Assembly (NCBI RefSeq): GCF_009193255.1
Contig: NZ_WACG01000002.1
Location: 124,001-188,000, forward strand
Length of the DNA stretch: 64,000 nucleotides
Origin: Arthrobacter koreensis
GTDB lineage: Bacteria > Actinomycetota > Actinomycetes > Actinomycetales > Micrococcaceae
Reading direction: 5' to 3'
A model generated the notes under the pieces. The model did not search any database, was not told where the DNA came from, and saw only the letters and a list, made by a program, of their open reading frames with translations. Positions 62,444 through 64,000 of the stretch are shown here, one piece after another. Both the position numbers and the translations under genes were made by a program. How positions within the stretch are numbered: the first letter of the stretch is position 1; each line of letters begins with the position of its first letter.

Positions 62444-63813
62444 GGCGTGCTGCTCCCTGTGATTCCGGCAGTCGATTCGATGACAGGTGCCATCTTCTTC
62501 GACAGTGCCTCGTAGAACATTGACAGCGGGAATTCGTCGTCGAGCACCTGGTCCGTCAATGCCCGGGGCGGTCCCTCGAGGGGCAGCGCGTCCGGACCCT
62601 TGGCCCAGCGGGAGGCGGGGTGGGGTGTCAGTGTGCCGGAAACCAGAGCGTACGCGGCGAGCCAGTGCGCTGTCTTCGGCCGGTCAATCGAACGCCAGTA
62701 CAGGTCCTCGATCTCCTCGCCCAGCTTGACTACGACGGCGGGCGCCTCGTCCCAGTCGATGCTGAGCTTGCCGTCGGTCCAGTGCAGCACGCGGTGCTGG
62801 TGCATCCAGGCGAAGAGCAGCTGTCCGCCGAGGCCGTCATAGTTGCGCACCCGGGAGCCGGTAATGGCGAAGCGGAAGATCCGGTCGAAAATGACCGCGT
62901 ACTGCACCAGCTGTGCGGTGCTGCGGGCCTTGGGATCGGCGTCGTCGTCCTTTTGGATCCTGACGGACTCGCGGAACGCCGTAAGGTCGCAGCGGAGCTC
63001 TTCCAGTGAGTAGAGGAAGTAGGGCATGCGCTGCTTGATCATGAACGGGTCAAAGGGCAGGTCGCCGCGCATGTGGGTGCGGTCGTGGATGAGGTCCCAC
63101 ATCACGAAGGTTTCCTCGGTGAGCTGCTGGCTGTCCAGCAGGTCGGCCGCACCTTCCGGAAGTTCCAGCGACGTGATTTCCGCGGCCGCCCGCAGGACGC
63201 GGCGGAACCGGGCGGCTTCCCGGTCCGCGAAGATGGCGCCCCAGGTGAAGGACGGAGTTTCGCGGACGGCGACGGTTTCCGGGAACAGGACGGCCGAGTT
63301 GGTGTCGTAGCCCGGGGTGAAGTCGCGGAAGCGGATCGGGACGAAGAGCTTGTTCGAGTACTCGCCGGCTTCCAGCTCGGCGATGAAGTCCGGCCAGATT
63401 ACCTCGACCAGTACTGCTTCGAGCAGCCGGGAGCGGGAGCCGTTCTGCGTGTACATGGGGAAAACCACCAGGTGGAGCAGGCCGTCGGTGCGGTCAAGCT
63501 GCGGCTGGAAGGCCAGCAGGGAATCGAGGAAGTCCGGCACGCCGAGCCCTGCCTCCAGCCAGCGGTCCAGGTCCCGGACCACCAGGTCCAGGTACTCGGC
63601 GTCGTGCGGGAAAGCCGGAGACAGTTCGGCTATGGCGTTCCGCGCGGACTGCAGCAGCGGCGCCGCCGCGTCCCGGTGTTCTTCCGGCACGGATCCGTCC
63701 TGTTCCTGGAACTGCGCGAACCGGGTCGCCGCGTCCTTCAGGCGCAGCCACGCGGCAGAGTCCTCAGGGGCAGCGAGCTGGCCTGCGGGGGAGGAAAAAG
63801 CAGTGGATGACAT
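62440..63813 (-). CDS. DUF6421 family protein
   Basis: This 457-residue soluble protein is recognised by its length and by segments such as FPMYTQNGSRSRLLEAVLVE, RDFTPGYDTNSAVLFPET and FVMWDLIHDRTHMRGDLPFD. Two His residues near the DRTHMRGD stretch might bind metal. It is an actinobacterial family often coupled to an SDR, as here, so the two may act in one modification pathway; none is known. The ATG at 63813 has GGAAGG about 8 bases upstream; the frame extends further but the family sequence starts here. Confidence 0.85.
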   Translation of the reverse strand: MSSTAFSSPAGQLAAPEDSAAWLRLKDAATRFAQFQEQDGSVPEEHRDAAAPLLQSARNAIAELSPAFPHDAEYLDLVVRDLDRWLEAGLGVPDFLDSLLAFQPQLDRTDGLLHLVVFPMYTQNGSRSRLLEAVLVEVIWPDFIAELEAGEYSNKLFVPIRFRDFTPGYDTNSAVLFPETVAVRETPSFTWGAIFADREAARFRRVLRAAAEITSLELPEGAADLLDSQQLTEETFVMWDLIHDRTHMRGDLPFDPFMIKQRMPYFLYSLEELRCDLTAFRESVRIQKDDDADPKARSTAQLVQYAVIFDRIFRFAITGSRVRNYDGLGGQLLFAWMHQHRVLHWTDGKLSIDWDEAPAVVVKLGEEIEDLYWRSIDRPKTAHWLAAYALVSGTLTPHPASRWAKGPDALPLEGPPRALTDQVLDDEFPLSMFYEALSKKMAPVIESTAGITGSSTP

Positions 63814-63913
63814 GGCTGGGACCTTCCGGTTGCACGAACTCCCCGGCGCGGGAAGATGCGATGGCCCCAGCGTAGCCACAAATCAAGCAAACTTAGCCTC
63901 GATGCGCGTTCCA

Positions 63914-63928
63914 ATAAGCAACGCTTAT
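63914..63928. promoter_or_regulatory. 15-bp palindrome upstream of DUF6421
   Basis: ATAAGC-AAC-GCTTAT has perfect 6-bp arms and overlaps the stop codon of the gene at the window edge. It lies about 100 bases upstream of the DUF6421 start and could be an operator. Nothing in the window identifies the regulator. Confidence 0.4.
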
Positions 63929-64000
63929 GCTTCCCGCTTTTGGCTGCGGGATTTGGCCCAGCGGTTCTTCGGGTATCCGTCAGTAGCCGCGGCTGTTCGG
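63925..64000 (-). CDS. Possible C-terminal end of an unknown protein (partial)
   Basis: The last 73 bases translate on the minus strand to a 24-residue tail ending DGYPKNRWAKSRSQKREA before a TAA at 63925-63927. The composition (basic, with Trp) looks like a real protein end, but the piece is too short to name a family. Confidence 0.35.
   Translation of the reverse strand, partial: RTAAATDGYPKNRWAKSRSQKREA

Overview
The window is chromosomal DNA of a high-GC actinobacterium, most likely a member of the Micrococcaceae close to Arthrobacter. The evidence is very high third-position GC in every gene, many GTG and TTG starts, and a string of actinobacteria-only families (DUF7455, DUF4193, DUF3093, DUF3710, DUF3159, DUF3000, DUF5998, DUF6421, SepH). 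Further support comes from mycothiol-linked enzymes, a fused CydDC, and the order sigA, DUF7455, topoisomerase subunit B. There is no prophage, insertion sequence, CRISPR array, tRNA or rRNA. This is core chromosome with small accessory patches.

Layout. 1-3 kb: the end of the principal sigma factor gene, a very strong bidirectional terminator, DUF7455 and parE. 3-10.6 kb: a BlaI-type repressor and M56 membrane protease pair diverging from the cytochrome bd operon cydA-cydB-cydDC, with three copies of a TTCTAC-N5-GTAGAA palindrome in front of cydA. 10.6-15.3 kb: a double-domain GNAT, an MntR-like regulator, and a copper module csoR-copZ-copA with two CsoR-type palindromes, one lying between the -35 and -10 elements. 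15.3-28 kb: parC, a GNAT/acyl-CoA-synthetase fusion, a phosphodiesterase, thymidine kinase, sepH, DUF4193, DUF3093, dut, DUF3710, an OB-fold protein and DUF3159. 28-37 kb: two TrkA potassium-channel subunits, an RNA methyltransferase, aconitase, dxs and an NmrA-like reductase.

37-48 kb is the more accessory part: a stand-alone primase-type winged helix, aldo/keto reductases, a four-copy repeat array, MarR next to a UvrA-like ATPase, a DNA alkylation repair protein, an HxlR/reductase pair and NhaA. 48-52 kb: the beta-oxidation operon fadA-fadB behind a palindromic operator. 52-54 kb: a small secreted or membrane module, DUF6153-DUF305-BNR lipoprotein. 54-56.3 kb: two CNNM/CBS transporters in overlap, whose ribosome binding site is buried in a hairpin. 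56.5-58.5 kb: an FAD oxidoreductase and an ECF41 sigma factor with a near-consensus ECF41 promoter upstream. 58.5-64 kb: RNase D, DUF3000, threonine aldolase, an SDR, DUF6421 and the tail of one more gene.

How it works together. Several metal and redox functions are close together: cytochrome bd under an apparent BlaI/M56 switch, copper sensing and export, an MntR-like regulator, and CNNM ion transporters. The most distinctive signals are regulatory DNA rather than novel proteins: the triple operator in front of cydA, the ECF41 promoter, the hairpin over the CNNM Shine-Dalgarno sequence, the four-copy repeat at 38.6 kb, and the long structured 3' end of the fadAB transcript. All calls come from reading the sequence. 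No database search was run.
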